Notes: a model not told the origin generated them from the letters alone. Shown: positions 42,271 through 51,426, counted from the first letter of the stretch. The stretch: 64,000 bases of DNA from Streptomyces alfalfae (GCF_004127445.1 NZ_QEXM01000055.1:26383-90382); one strand, 5' to 3'. Made by a program: numbers and translations.

Positions 42271-43281
42271 TCAGCGCAACGTGGCGCCGCCGTCCACGTA
42301 CAGCTCCTGGAGAGTGATGTGCCGGGCGCGGTCGGAGGCGAGGAAGACGACCGCTTCGGCGATGTCCTCGGGGGCGGCGATGCGGCCCAGCGGGATGCCG
42401 GTGCGGTACGTGGCGGGGTCGCCCGCGATGACGCTGGACGGCGCCTCCGCCTGGCCGTCGGGCCACAGGGCGCGCTGCATGGCGGTGTCGGTGGAGCCCG
42501 GCGCCACCACGTTGCAGCGCACGCCGCTGCGCGCGGTCTCCAGGCCGAGGCACTTGGTGAACATCGTGGCCGCCGCCTTCGACGCGGCGTACGCGGCCAT
42601 GCCGGTGCGCGGGATGCCGGCGGCGTTGGAGGCGACGGTGACGATGCAGCCGGAGCCGCGTGCCGTCATGTGGGAGGCGGCGGCGCGGGAGGCGTGGAAG
42701 ACGCCGGTGGTGTTCACGGCGAAGGTGTCGGCCCAGTCGGCGTCGGTGAGTTCGGCGACGGGGGCGGTGCGCAGGATGCCGGCGACGTTCACGAGGATGT
42801 CGAGGGCGCCCAGGTCGCGGACGGTCTCGTCGATGACCCGGGACACGGCGGCGGGGTCGGTGACGTCCATGGTGCGGGGGGTGATCGTGCCCGGCGCGGG
42901 GGCGGCCCTGCCCGGCTCGTGCGCCGCAATTTTGCCCGGCTCACGCCCCGCAGCCTTGCCCGGCTCACGCCCCGCAGCGCCGGACCCGTCGCGCCCAGGC
43001 TTGCCGTCCGCGTCACGTGCGGGCTCACGCCCAGGCTCGCGGTCCGCGTCACGTGCGGGCTCACGCCCCGGCTCGGGGTCCGCGTCACGCCTCGGCCCGC
43101 GCCCCATGGCGCCGTCGGCGGCACGCCCAGGCTCGCGGTCCGTGGCGATGACGTGCGCCCCCCGGGCGGCGAGCGCGGCGGCCACCGCGGCGCCGATGCC
43201 CTGGCCCGCGCCGGTCACCAGAGCCGTGCGCCCGGCGAACTCGCCCTCGGCGTACGGCCCGTTCGGTATGTGCTCAGGCAT
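42271..43281 (-). CDS. dhbA: 2,3-dihydro-2,3-dihydroxybenzoate dehydrogenase with repeat insertion
   Basis: 336 aa from ATG 43281. Short-chain dehydrogenase: NAD loop VTGAGQGIGAAVAAAL, NVAGIL, and the active-site YAASKAAATMF. Oxidises the isochorismatase product to DHB. The family is about 255 residues; an insert of about 80 residues after the second strand (HVIATDREPGR) consists of REPGREPARDAD-type repeats encoded at about 42870-43140, rejoining at MDVTDPAAV. First gene of the operon, directly behind the iron box. Confidence 0.9.
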   Translation of the reverse strand: MPEHIPNGPYAEGEFAGRTALVTGAGQGIGAAVAAALAARGAHVIATDREPGRAADGAMGRGPRRDADPEPGREPARDADREPGREPARDADGKPGRDGSGAAGREPGKAAGREPGKIAAHEPGRAAPAPGTITPRTMDVTDPAAVSRVIDETVRDLGALDILVNVAGILRTAPVAELTDADWADTFAVNTTGVFHASRAAASHMTARGSGCIVTVASNAAGIPRTGMAAYAASKAAATMFTKCLGLETARSGVRCNVVAPGSTDTAMQRALWPDGQAEAPSSVIAGDPATYRTGIPLGRIAAPEDIAEAVVFLASDRARHITLQELYVDGGATLR

Positions 43282-43303
43282 GTGTGAGCGACCTCCCAGC
43301 TTT

Positions 43304-43322
43304 TTAGGTAAGGCTAACCTAA
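43304..43322. promoter_or_regulatory. iron box (DmdR1/IdeR operator) of the dhb operon
   Basis: TTAGGTAAGGCTAACCTAA, the 19-bp DmdR1 iron box, palindromic but for one position. It ends 22 bp before the dhbA start, so iron-loaded DmdR1 should repress the operon. Confidence 0.93.
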
Positions 43323-43711
43323 CGTACGATCACTGCCCGCGGGGCGCCGCGTCGTCAATTCGTCCGGGTGCCCCTCCCGGTCGGCGCCATGGCCCACTGC
43401 CGTGCGGTGTGCTACCTTGCGAACAGCACGTGTGTTGCCCCGTCCGGGGTGCCGGTGCCGATTTCCTCTCCTCCCGGTTCACGGGTCCCTCCTGGCTCAC
43501 CTTCACGGGAATCTCCCGGTCCTTCGAGTCCAGAAACCCGTTCCGTCGGCCCCACCGGGCCGGGTCCGGCGCCGCCGGGCCTGTTCTGCCAGGCCGTTCC
43601 GGTCTTCTTCCAGCGCTTTCGCAGCGCTTCCCTCCCCGCCGCACGAGGCGTGAACGAACGCCGCCTCCGGCCGGGCCCCTCATTCGCATGTCCGCGAAAG
43701 GAACCCTTCCC
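43323..43711. other. long leader region before the second rho gene
   Basis: About 390 bp between the iron box and the Rho-like gene with no supported gene. It is rich in C and in short GGGT/ACCC pairs. Rho genes are often autoregulated by Rho-dependent termination in a C-rich leader, which this stretch could provide. Confidence 0.5.
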
Positions 43712-44950
43712 ATGACAGCCACAGCCACAGCTACAACCACATCCACAGTCACATCCACAGGTGCTGGCGCAGCCACGTCCACAGCCGCAGGCATGGTGGA
43801 TCGGGAAGCGGCCGACTCAACCGCCCACCACGTCAAGGGCGTTCTGGACATCGCGAGGGACGGGCGCGGCTACGTCCGGGGCCCCGACTGCCTGCCGGGC
43901 CCCGCGGACGTGCAGGTTCCCGCGCCCCTCGTACGGCAGTCGGGCCTGCGCACCGGCGACTTCGTCGAAGGGGTCTGCGGTCGCCCCCGGGTGCTGGCCG
44001 GGGTCGAACGCCTCAACGGGCGTGATCCCCGGGAGCCCCGGCCGCGCCGCCGCTTCGGGGACCTCACGCCGCTGCACCCCCGCGAGAGGCTCCGCCTGGA
44101 GACCGCGGGCGGGCCCGCCGCGACGCGGCTCGTCGATCTCGTCGCGCCCGTCGGCAAGGGGCAGCGCGGCCTGCTCGTCGCGCCGCCCAAGACCGGCAAG
44201 ACCGTGCTGCTCCAGCAGATCGCCGCGGCGATCGCGGAGAACCACCCCGAGTGCCACCTCATGGTCGTCCTGCTCGACGAACGGCCCGAGGAGGTCACCG
44301 ACATGCGGCGCTCTGTCCGCGGTGAAGTGCTCGCCTCGACCTTCGACCGGCCCGCCAAGCAGCACATCGCCCTCGCCGAACTCGCCGTGGAGCGCGCCAA
44401 GCGCATGGTCGAGGACGGGCGCGACGTCGTCATGCTCTTCGACTCGCTGACCCGGCTGTGCCGCGCGTACAACACCGCGGCGGCGAGCGGCGGGCGCACG
44501 CTCAGCGGCGGCGTGGACGCGTCCGCCGTGCAGGGCCCGAAGCGACTCTTCGGCGCCGCGCGCCTCGCCGAGGAGGGCGGCTCCCTGACGATGCTCGCGA
44601 CCGCTCTGGTGGAGACCGGGTCGCGCGCCGACGACTACTACTTCGAGGAGCTGAAGGGCACGGGGAACATGGAGCTGCGGCTGGACCGCACCCTCGCGGG
44701 ACAGCGCCTCTTCCCCGCCATCGACGTCATTCCCTCCGGCACCCGCCGCGAGGAACTGCTGCCGCGCGCGGAGTTGACGGCCATGCACGGGCTGCGGCGA
44801 GCCCTGCAGGGGCGTGAGGGGCAGAGCGCGCTCGAAGCGCTGCTCGACCGGGTCAAGAAGACGCCGAGCAATGCCGCGTTCCTGCGGCAGGTCCAGCAGA
44901 CCGTGCCGGGGGCCGGGTCGCCGGGGGCCGGGCCGGTCACTGGCGCGTGA
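43712..44950 (+). CDS. transcription termination factor Rho, short paralogue
   Basis: 412 aa from ATG 43712, with AAAGGA about 10 nt upstream (ATG 43688 is in frame but lacks one). Hexameric RNA helicase: Walker A VAPPKTGKTVLLQQIA, Walker B DVVMLFDSLTRLCRAYN and the Q/R loops. The N-terminal domain is short and preceded by a Thr/Ala/Ser repeat. The main Streptomyces Rho is a much longer protein with a large basic insert, so this is probably a second, specialised Rho. Its 3' end overlaps the convergent M6 protease gene by 14 bp. Confidence 0.9.
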   Translation: MTATATATTTSTVTSTGAGAATSTAAGMVDREAADSTAHHVKGVLDIARDGRGYVRGPDCLPGPADVQVPAPLVRQSGLRTGDFVEGVCGRPRVLAGVERLNGRDPREPRPRRRFGDLTPLHPRERLRLETAGGPAATRLVDLVAPVGKGQRGLLVAPPKTGKTVLLQQIAAAIAENHPECHLMVVLLDERPEEVTDMRRSVRGEVLASTFDRPAKQHIALAELAVERAKRMVEDGRDVVMLFDSLTRLCRAYNTAAASGGRTLSGGVDASAVQGPKRLFGAARLAEEGGSLTMLATALVETGSRADDYYFEELKGTGNMELRLDRTLAGQRLFPAIDVIPSGTRREELLPRAELTAMHGLRRALQGREGQSALEALLDRVKKTPSNAAFLRQVQQTVPGAGSPGAGPVTGA

Positions 44951-46220
44951 CGGTCACCCGGTAGTCGCCCTCGTCCGTCACGTCCCGCACCGTCACCCGC
45001 AGCCCGGTCCTGCCGTCCGAGAACGTCTCGCCGGGGCCGTAGGGCGCGTCGGAGAGCTCGGCGTGCACGTTGGGGCGCAGGGTGCAGCCGCCGCTGTCGG
45101 CCCTGGAGTCGACGACCTGGACCGGGCCGTGGCCCGTGTCGACGTCCGCGTCCACGCGGTAGATGAGGACGCCTGGCTTGCAGACCTCCTCGTCGTTGCC
45201 GCCGGGCGTGCGCACCTCGACCGCGTACCCCGTCCGCTCGCTCAACGGGACGAACGCGAGCTTCATGCCGCCCGCGCGGGAGAGCGGGGTCAAGGTGTGC
45301 TCGGAGGTGCCGGGCCGCGCGGCGCAGCCGACCTGTTCGTCGTCGAGCCAGCCCAGCTTCCACTTGTGCCAGGCGAGCAGGTCGTTGTTGGCGCCCCAGT
45401 CCTCGCTCATGATGTCCCAGTGGCCGACCGCGCCGCCGCCCTCCTGCGTATAGAGGTCGGGCAGGCCGAAGACGTGGCCGTTCTCGTGGGGCAGGACGCG
45501 GTAGCCGGTCTCGTGGTAGGTGCCCGAGCCGTCGTCCTGGCGGCTGTAGACGAAGGACGTGTTGGCGACGGGGACGCCGTCGGCGACCGGCGCCTCGTGG
45601 TTGCCCGCGAAGGTCACCGACAGGACCGTGTCGAGGGCCGAGGGGCCGGCGTTCGGGGTGACGAGGACGTTGACGAGGTCGTACTCCCGGAAGTCGACGT
45701 CGGGGTCGGCGGCCTCCACGATGTCCTCGACCAGCTCGCGGTAGCCGGGGTCGAAGGGGGCGCCGCGCTCTATCCCGTAGTCGGCGAACGTCCTGGGCAT
45801 GCGCAGCCAGTGCCGTATCGGCGATCCGGGGCGGTACTCCAGGCGCCCGTAGGAGCTGGTGCGGAACCACTCCTCGGTCTGCGGGAAGAACTCCGCGAGG
45901 CGGTCCATCGCCCTGCCCTGGCCGGGCGCGTCGGAGAAGTCGACCATGAGGTTCAGGGCGCGGACGGCGCCGGTGGCGCGGGCGTAGCCGGGCGGAGTGG
46001 GCACGCCCTCCGACATCTGGACGCCCAGCGTGCCGCTGATCATGCACGGGCCGTGGGTGTCGCCGCGGGCCAGGGAGGCCGGGCCCGCCGAACTGGGCGC
46101 CTCGTCCATCAGGCGGCCGGCGCCCGCCGAGGTGGTGACCGCGAGGGTGAGCGCCGTGACCGCGGCGAGGGCGACTCCGCGGCGGGCGGAGGATATCCGT
46201 CGCCAGGTCGGCTGCTGCAT
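44937..46220 (-). CDS. secreted M6 family metalloprotease (immune-inhibitor-A-like)
   Basis: 427 aa. Signal peptide of about 34 residues (GVALAAVTALTLAVTTSAGA). The zinc motif HENGHVFGLPDLY is followed by GHWDIMSEDWG with the Met-turn, as in M6 peptidases. A C-terminal beta domain (VLIYRVDADVDTGHGPVQVV) follows. Secreted, probably degrades environmental or host proteins. Transcribed toward rho; its promoter region is shared with the divergent TetR gene. Confidence 0.9.
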   Translation of the reverse strand: MQQPTWRRISSARRGVALAAVTALTLAVTTSAGAGRLMDEAPSSAGPASLARGDTHGPCMISGTLGVQMSEGVPTPPGYARATGAVRALNLMVDFSDAPGQGRAMDRLAEFFPQTEEWFRTSSYGRLEYRPGSPIRHWLRMPRTFADYGIERGAPFDPGYRELVEDIVEAADPDVDFREYDLVNVLVTPNAGPSALDTVLSVTFAGNHEAPVADGVPVANTSFVYSRQDDGSGTYHETGYRVLPHENGHVFGLPDLYTQEGGGAVGHWDIMSEDWGANNDLLAWHKWKLGWLDDEQVGCAARPGTSEHTLTPLSRAGGMKLAFVPLSERTGYAVEVRTPGGNDEEVCKPGVLIYRVDADVDTGHGPVQVVDSRADSGGCTLRPNVHAELSDAPYGPGETFSDGRTGLRVTVRDVTDEGDYRVTVTRQ

Positions 46221-46533
46221 GCGTGAGCCTCCACTCCGCGGCAGCCGCCGGTCCCGGCTGCACCCTGTCCGATCACCCTCTGTCGAGGGGCGCGCGGACG
46301 CTCGTCGGGTGCGACCGACCGGGGGGTTTTCCGCTCAACAGGTGTGACTCACGTCACGGGAGATGAGGGCAGGGGGCGGAAATAACCGGGGAGCGCTTCC
46401 CCGTTTAGACCTGTGTCCGCGCGAAACGGGGAGCCAGTCCCCGTATCGGCCCCGACGGGTACGCGGTGAGCCTCCACGGTTCACAGCGGCCCTGGGGCCC
46501 GCGAGGGCCCGAGACGACTTCAGAGGAGGAACT
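46221..46533. other. divergent promoter region of the M6 protease and TetR genes
   Basis: 313 bp without genes. It holds a CCCCGTTT/AAACGGGG inverted repeat (listed separately), just right of a CGGGGA/TCCCCG hairpin at 46388-46404. Confidence 0.55.
46399..46431. promoter_or_regulatory. inverted repeat, possible TetR operator
   Basis: CCCCGTTT and AAACGGGG separated by 17 bp, located 103 bp upstream of the TetR start. Suits a dimeric repressor, but no footprinted relative is known to me. Confidence 0.5.
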
Positions 46534-47202
46534 GTGGACACGGCCACCGCCACCGCCGCCGCCCCCCGGCGCCGGCCCGTCCGCCCGCGGGCGGACGCCC
46601 TGCGCAACCGGGAGCGGATCGTCGCCGCGGCACGCGAGATGTTCGTGGAGCACGGCTCCGACGTCCCCCTCGACGAGGTCGCGCGCCGCGCGGGCGTGGG
46701 CAACGCCACGGTCTACCGCCACTTCGCCGACCGCGACGAACTGGTGCGGCAGGTCGTCCTCTCGGTGACGGGCCGCGTCGCGGTCCTCGCCGAGGAGGGC
46801 ATCGCCGCCGCGGACGCCGACGCCGACGCCGCCTTCGGGGCGCTGCGCACCTTCGTGCACGCCGCGGCCGACGAGCGGATCGGCGCCCTGTGCCCGATGC
46901 TCCAGGCCGGCTTCGACCCCAACCACCCCGACCTGCTCGATGCCCGCGAGCGCCTCGAACGGTCCATCGAAGGCCTGATGGGAAGGGCGCGCGCGGCCGG
47001 GCAGCTGCGCGCCGACATCGCCGTCGGCGACCTGATGGTCGCCCTGTCCCAGCTCACCCGGCCCCTGCCGGGCACGGCCTGCCCCAGCATGGACCGCTTC
47101 GTCCACCGCCATCTGCAGCTGTTCATGGACGGCCTGATGGCGCCCGCCCGCTCCGAACTCCCCGGAGAGGCGGCGACCCTGCGGGATCTCAGGGAGCACT
47201 GA
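46534..47202 (+). CDS. TetR family regulator
   Basis: 222 aa from GTG 46534, with GAGGAGG 5 nt upstream. HTH domain RIVAAAREMFVEHGSDVPLD and AGVGNATVYRHFADRDELVR, then a ligand domain (ALCPMLQAGFDPNHPDLLDA). It precedes a DHA2 drug transporter by 168 bp on the same strand and probably represses it in the absence of a drug. Ligand unknown. Confidence 0.88.
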   Translation: MDTATATAAAPRRRPVRPRADALRNRERIVAAAREMFVEHGSDVPLDEVARRAGVGNATVYRHFADRDELVRQVVLSVTGRVAVLAEEGIAAADADADAAFGALRTFVHAAADERIGALCPMLQAGFDPNHPDLLDARERLERSIEGLMGRARAAGQLRADIAVGDLMVALSQLTRPLPGTACPSMDRFVHRHLQLFMDGLMAPARSELPGEAATLRDLREH

Positions 47203-47370
47203 CCCCGCCCCCTCCTTCGCACGCCCCTTACGTCCTTACATCCTTACTCACGTCGCACGCATCGCCTGCTTCGCGCGCATCGCTCACGGCACGCGCACCC
47301 CTTACGTCACGTCACACGCATCCTTTTTTCGCCCATATGCACCGCTACGTACCGCTAGGTGGCCACACCC

Positions 47371-48879
47371 ATGTCTGAAACAGATCCGAGACGCTGGAAA
47401 GCGCTCGTCTTCATCGCCCTCGCGCAGCTGATGGTCGTCCTCGACGCCACCATCGTGAACATCGCGCTTCCCTCCGCCCAGGAGGACCTCGGCATATCCG
47501 ACGGCAACCGCCAGTGGGTCATCACGGCCTACGCGCTCGCCTTCGGCGGTCTGCTGCTCTTCGGCGGCCGCATCGCCGACCTGTGGGGCCGCAAGCGCAC
47601 CTTCGTGACCGGCCTGATCGGCTTCGCCGCGGCCTCCGCGCTCGGCGGCGCCGCGACCGGCGAGGCCATGATGCTGGGCGCCCGCGCCCTCCAGGGCGTG
47701 TTCGGCGCGCTGCTCGCGCCCGCCGCCCTCTCGCTGCTCGCGGTGATGTTCACCGACGCCAAGGAGCGCGCCAAGGCCTTCGGCATCTACGGCGCGATCG
47801 CCGGTGGCGGCGGCGCCGTCGGCCTGATCCTCGGCGGTTTCCTCACCGAGTACCTGAACTGGCGCTGGACCTTCTTCGTGAACATCCCGTTCGCGGTGAT
47901 CGCCGCCCTGGGCGCGTACTTCGTCATCCGTGAGCCGGCCGGCACCCGCAACCGCTCGCCGCTCGACATCCCCGGCGTGGTCCTGTCCACCCTCGGCCTG
48001 GTCGCGCTGGTCTACGGCTTCACGCGGGCCGAGTCCGAGGGCTGGTCCGACGCCGTGACGGTGACGATGTTCGTCGCCTCCGTCGTGCTGCTCGCCGCGT
48101 TCGTCCTCACCGAGGCCAAGGTCAAGTCGCCGCTGCTCCCGCTGCGCGTCCTGATGGAGCGCAACCGCGGCGGCGTCTACCTCTCGCTCGGACTCGCCGT
48201 CATCGCGATGTTCGGCCTGTTCCTCTTCCTCACGTACTACCTGCAGATCGTGAAGGGCTACACGCCGGTCAAGACCGGCTTCGCGTTCCTGCCGATGATC
48301 GTCGGCATGATCACGGGCTCCACGCAGATCGGCGCCCGTCTGATGACCCGCGTCCCGCCGCGGCTGCTGATGGCCCCGGGCTTCCTGCTCGCCGCGGTCG
48401 GCATGCTGCTCCTGACGCAGCTGGAGATCGGCACGTCCTACGCCGGTCTGATCATGCCCGCGCAGCTGATGCTGGGCCTCGGCATGGGCACGGCGTTCAT
48501 GCCGGCCATGTCGCTCGCCACGCACGGCGTCGAGGCCCGTGACGCCGGTGTCGCCTCCGCGATGGTCAACACCTCGCAGCAGGTCGGCGGCGCCATCGGC
48601 ACGGCCCTGCTGAACACCATCGCGGCCTCGGCGACCACCGCGTACCTCACGGACCACGCGTCCCTGGGCGCCACGAACCCGAAGCTGCTCCAGGCGCAGG
48701 CCATGGTCGAGGGCTACACCAGCGCCATCTGGTGGGCGGTCGGCATCCTCGCGGTCTCCGCGCTGATCGCGGCGACCTTCGTCAACACCGGCCACCAGGG
48801 CGGTTCCTCGTCCTCCGCCGGCTCGGACCCGGCGGACGGCGCCGAGGACGAGGTGAAGATCCCGGTGATGGCCCACTGA
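47371..48879 (+). CDS. DHA2 (EmrB/QacA) family drug efflux MFS transporter
   Basis: 502 aa from ATG 47371 behind AGGTGG; GTG 47359 is also in frame. Fourteen hydrophobic segments. Family signatures: LDATIVNIALPSAQEDL in TM1, FGGRIADLWGRKRTF in loop 2-3, and motif C-like GAIAGGGGAVGLILGGFL. A Ser/acidic tail ends the protein. Exports drugs by proton antiport; follows and is probably controlled by the TetR gene. Confidence 0.92.
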   Translation: MSETDPRRWKALVFIALAQLMVVLDATIVNIALPSAQEDLGISDGNRQWVITAYALAFGGLLLFGGRIADLWGRKRTFVTGLIGFAAASALGGAATGEAMMLGARALQGVFGALLAPAALSLLAVMFTDAKERAKAFGIYGAIAGGGGAVGLILGGFLTEYLNWRWTFFVNIPFAVIAALGAYFVIREPAGTRNRSPLDIPGVVLSTLGLVALVYGFTRAESEGWSDAVTVTMFVASVVLLAAFVLTEAKVKSPLLPLRVLMERNRGGVYLSLGLAVIAMFGLFLFLTYYLQIVKGYTPVKTGFAFLPMIVGMITGSTQIGARLMTRVPPRLLMAPGFLLAAVGMLLLTQLEIGTSYAGLIMPAQLMLGLGMGTAFMPAMSLATHGVEARDAGVASAMVNTSQQVGGAIGTALLNTIAASATTAYLTDHASLGATNPKLLQAQAMVEGYTSAIWWAVGILAVSALIAATFVNTGHQGGSSSSAGSDPADGAEDEVKIPVMAH

Positions 48880-48922
48880 TCCGGGCGGCACACCGGGGCG
48901 GCCACCCCGCCGCTCCGGGCCC

Positions 48923-49447
48923 CTAGCGGAGCCAGGGGAGGTCCGCACCGGCCTCCTTGGGCTGAAGTCCCTCGGCGACGATCGTCATGATCTCGCCGAG
49001 GGACTTCTGCTGTTCCGGGGTGAGCCGGTCGAAGAGCGCCTGGCGTACGGCGCTGACGTGGCCGGGGGCGGTCCCGCGCAGCACCTCGTACCCGTCGTCG
49101 GTGAGGATCGCGAGCTGGCCGCGCTTGTCGGAGGGGCAGTCCTCGCGGCGCACCCAGCCGCTCTTCTCCAGGCGGGCGACGGCGTGCGACAGACGCGACC
49201 GGGTGATCTTCATGTTCTTGGCCAGTTCGGTCATCCGCAGCCGCCTCCTGGGGGCGTCGGACAACTGGACCAATAGGCCGTAGTACATGTGCGGCATGCC
49301 CGCGTCGCGCTGGAGCTGCCGGTCGAGGTAGTCGTCGAGGAGGGTGGTCGCCTGGAGGTAGGCCCGCCAAACGCGCTGCTCGTCGCCGTCCAGCCAGCGG
49401 GGCTCACCGGCCGGGGAAGGGGTGGGTGGCATATCCATGTACTCCAT
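48923..49447 (-). CDS. MarR family regulator
   Basis: 174 aa from ATG 49447, with AAGGAAGGG upstream; codons further up run into the divergent promoter. MarR fold: LRMTELAKNMKITRSRLSHA recognition helix and RREDCPSDKRGQLAILTDDG wing. Divergent from the extradiol dioxygenase gene with an inverted repeat between them, so it likely controls that gene; its own ligand may be a phenolic compound. Confidence 0.88.
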   Translation of the reverse strand: MEYMDMPPTPSPAGEPRWLDGDEQRVWRAYLQATTLLDDYLDRQLQRDAGMPHMYYGLLVQLSDAPRRRLRMTELAKNMKITRSRLSHAVARLEKSGWVRREDCPSDKRGQLAILTDDGYEVLRGTAPGHVSAVRQALFDRLTPEQQKSLGEIMTIVAEGLQPKEAGADLPWLR

Positions 49448-49503
49448 CGTACGAGGCCCTTCCTTGAACTTTGAACAAACCATGCGTACCGTCGACCATA
49501 GAG

Positions 49504-49517
49504 CTTGAGTCTTCAAG
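49504..49517. promoter_or_regulatory. MarR operator candidate
   Basis: CTTGAGTCTTCAAG, arms CTTGA/TCAAG with 4-nt centre, preceded at about 49464-49475 by tandem TTGAAC/TTGAAC half sites. It lies between the divergent MarR and dioxygenase starts. Confidence 0.6.
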
Positions 49518-49591
49518 TACCCAGTGCTCCGCACGGCGTATTCCGCCTACGCGACCGCCCGATCGCCGCCGATCCGCCCCGGAGGTGCGCC

Positions 49592-50362
49592 ATGACCCGT
49601 ATGCCCGCCCTGTACCTCAGTCACGGCGCTCCGCCGCTCGCCGACGACCCCGTCTGGCCCGGCGAACTGGCGGCCTGGTCCGCCGGGCTGCCGCGCCCCC
49701 GTGCGATCCTCATGGTCTCCGCGCACTGGGAGGAGGCGCCGCTCGCTCTCGGCGCCACCCGGACACTGCCGCTCGTCCACGACTTCTGGGGCTTCCCCGA
49801 GCACTACTACGAGGTGACCTACGACGCGCCGGGCGCGCCGGAACTCGCCGCGTCCGTACGGGCGCTCCTGCGGGCGCCGGGCCTGCCCGTGCAGGACGTG
49901 CCGGACCGCGGGCTCGACCACGGGGCGTACGTGCCGCTGGTCGAGATGTACCCCGACGCCGACATACCCGTCCTCCAGGTCTCCCTGCCGACCCTCGAAC
50001 CGCGCCGCCTCATGGACATCGGCCGCAGGCTCGCACCGCTGCGGGACGAGGGCGTCCTGATCGTCGGCAGCGGCTTCTTCACGCACAACCTGGCGGCCCT
50101 GCGGCAGTCCGGCGTCCCGTCCTGGTCGGCGGAGTTCGACGCCTGGGGGCACGAGGCGCTGGAGCGCACCGACGTGGACGCGCTCCTCGACTTCACGGCG
50201 AAGTCCCCGGCGGGCCATCTGGCCCACCCCCGCACGGAACACTTCGCCCCGCTCTTCGTCACCCTGGGCGCGGCGGACGCGACGGGCGACCTGGCGGCCC
50301 AGCGCAGCGTGATCGACGGCTTCTGGCTGGGCCTGGCGAAGAGGTCGGTGCAGTTCGGCTGA
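49592..50362 (+). CDS. class III extradiol ring-cleavage dioxygenase (LigB/DODA type)
   Basis: 256 aa from ATG 49592 behind GGAGG. Metal ligands of the DODA family are visible: YLSHGAPPL, LMVSAHWEE, DRGLDHGAYVPL and FFTHNLAAL. The enzyme opens catechol-type rings; the physiological substrate is unknown, and plant and bacterial relatives act on DOPA and other catechols. It may be controlled by the divergent MarR protein. Confidence 0.9.
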   Translation: MTRMPALYLSHGAPPLADDPVWPGELAAWSAGLPRPRAILMVSAHWEEAPLALGATRTLPLVHDFWGFPEHYYEVTYDAPGAPELAASVRALLRAPGLPVQDVPDRGLDHGAYVPLVEMYPDADIPVLQVSLPTLEPRRLMDIGRRLAPLRDEGVLIVGSGFFTHNLAALRQSGVPSWSAEFDAWGHEALERTDVDALLDFTAKSPAGHLAHPRTEHFAPLFVTLGAADATGDLAAQRSVIDGFWLGLAKRSVQFG

Positions 50363-50412
50363 GCCTGGGGGAGGGGCGTCGCGTCACGGCGGGCCTCCGG
50401 GGTCCGCGGCTC

Positions 50413-51426
50413 TCAGGCGGGCTCGCTCAGCTCCATGGAGCGCAGCGCCGCCGCCAGGGCCCACTCGTCGCCGACGTCGAGCGCCGTGTCCGTCAGCTTG
50501 ATCACGTGCTCGTCCCCGTGCGCCAGGGCCCGCTCGAAGACCTCCTCGGCGGTGAACGTGCCCCGCGGCCGGCAGGCCACCGGGGCGTCCGGCGCGTACA
50601 TGGCGGTGACGGCCGCCGAAGCCGTCCACGCGGCCCGCAGACTCGGCGCCCACAGGTCACGCGGCAGGACGGGCAGCACCCGCAGCACCGCGTTGGGCGC
50701 CGTCGCCGCGTGCACCAGCATGGTCGCCTCGCCGTGCCCGTGCGTGACGTACCGGTGGGTGGCGGCGCGCACCAGCTCCGCGAGACGGCGCCGGGCCTCG
50801 TCGGGGCCGTCCACGGAGTCCGCCCACACCGGCAGCCCCCGCACGCGCGCGAGCCGCGCGGGGAAACCGCCGTCCCGCCGCTCGGAGATGGGCGGCACCG
50901 CGTCGAGGGCGTCCTCCGCGCGGTCGGCGCCGGGCAGCGGGAGCACTCCCGTCACGGGATGATGCCGCGCGGCCCAGTAGCCGAGGCCGTGCGCGAGCTC
51001 GGCGACGCGCGGCCCGGTTTCGGGGCCCGCCCGAAGGGTGCGCACGGCGTGCCCGACCCGGATCACCGGGTGCGTCGCACCCCCGTACATGCCGGGCAGG
51101 AGCCGCGGCCACCACTCGGCGAGGACGTCGCGCCACGGGCGGGCTTCCACCTCGCGGCGGAAGTACGCGATCCAGTCCGCCGCCCGGCGCGGGTCGCCCA
51201 GGGCCGCCCGCAGGCCGCCCTCCGTGATCGGCTCCACGGGGGCGGGGAAATCCTCCAGTCTCGGGGCGTAGAGATCGAGCCACCGGTGGACGGCCGCGCC
51301 CTGCCCCCGCGCGGCGAGCGCCTCGACGGCCATGGGCGCGTGGTTGGTGAGCCGCCCCAGCCGCTCGGGCCCGGACGCGTGCAGCCGCTGGAGGGCTTCG
51401 TCGAGGGTGCCTGTGGTGTCGTCCAT
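50413..51426 (-). CDS. questin oxidase-like protein (DUF4243)
   Basis: 337 aa. Family features: LTNHAPMAVEALAARG near the N-terminus, RVAELAHGLGYWAARHHPVT in the middle and THGHGEATMLVHAATAPNAV with conserved His. Fungal relatives open an anthraquinone ring by Baeyer-Villiger-type oxidation; the bacterial substrate is unknown. Convergent with the ring-cleavage dioxygenase, so both may act on aromatic compounds. Confidence 0.82.
   Translation of the reverse strand: MDDTTGTLDEALQRLHASGPERLGRLTNHAPMAVEALAARGQGAAVHRWLDLYAPRLEDFPAPVEPITEGGLRAALGDPRRAADWIAYFRREVEARPWRDVLAEWWPRLLPGMYGGATHPVIRVGHAVRTLRAGPETGPRVAELAHGLGYWAARHHPVTGVLPLPGADRAEDALDAVPPISERRDGGFPARLARVRGLPVWADSVDGPDEARRRLAELVRAATHRYVTHGHGEATMLVHAATAPNAVLRVLPVLPRDLWAPSLRAAWTASAAVTAMYAPDAPVACRPRGTFTAEEVFERALAHGDEHVIKLTDTALDVGDEWALAAALRSMELSEPA

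Noticed and set aside
38556..43281. Complete catechol siderophore biosynthetic cluster
   Set aside because: Only DHB formation and activation genes are present; no NRPS, carrier, exporter or receptor is adjacent.
42125..44950. 941-codon plus-strand frame
   Set aside because: Only the part from about 43712 is Rho; upstream it lies antisense to dhbA and runs through the iron box and noncoding leader.
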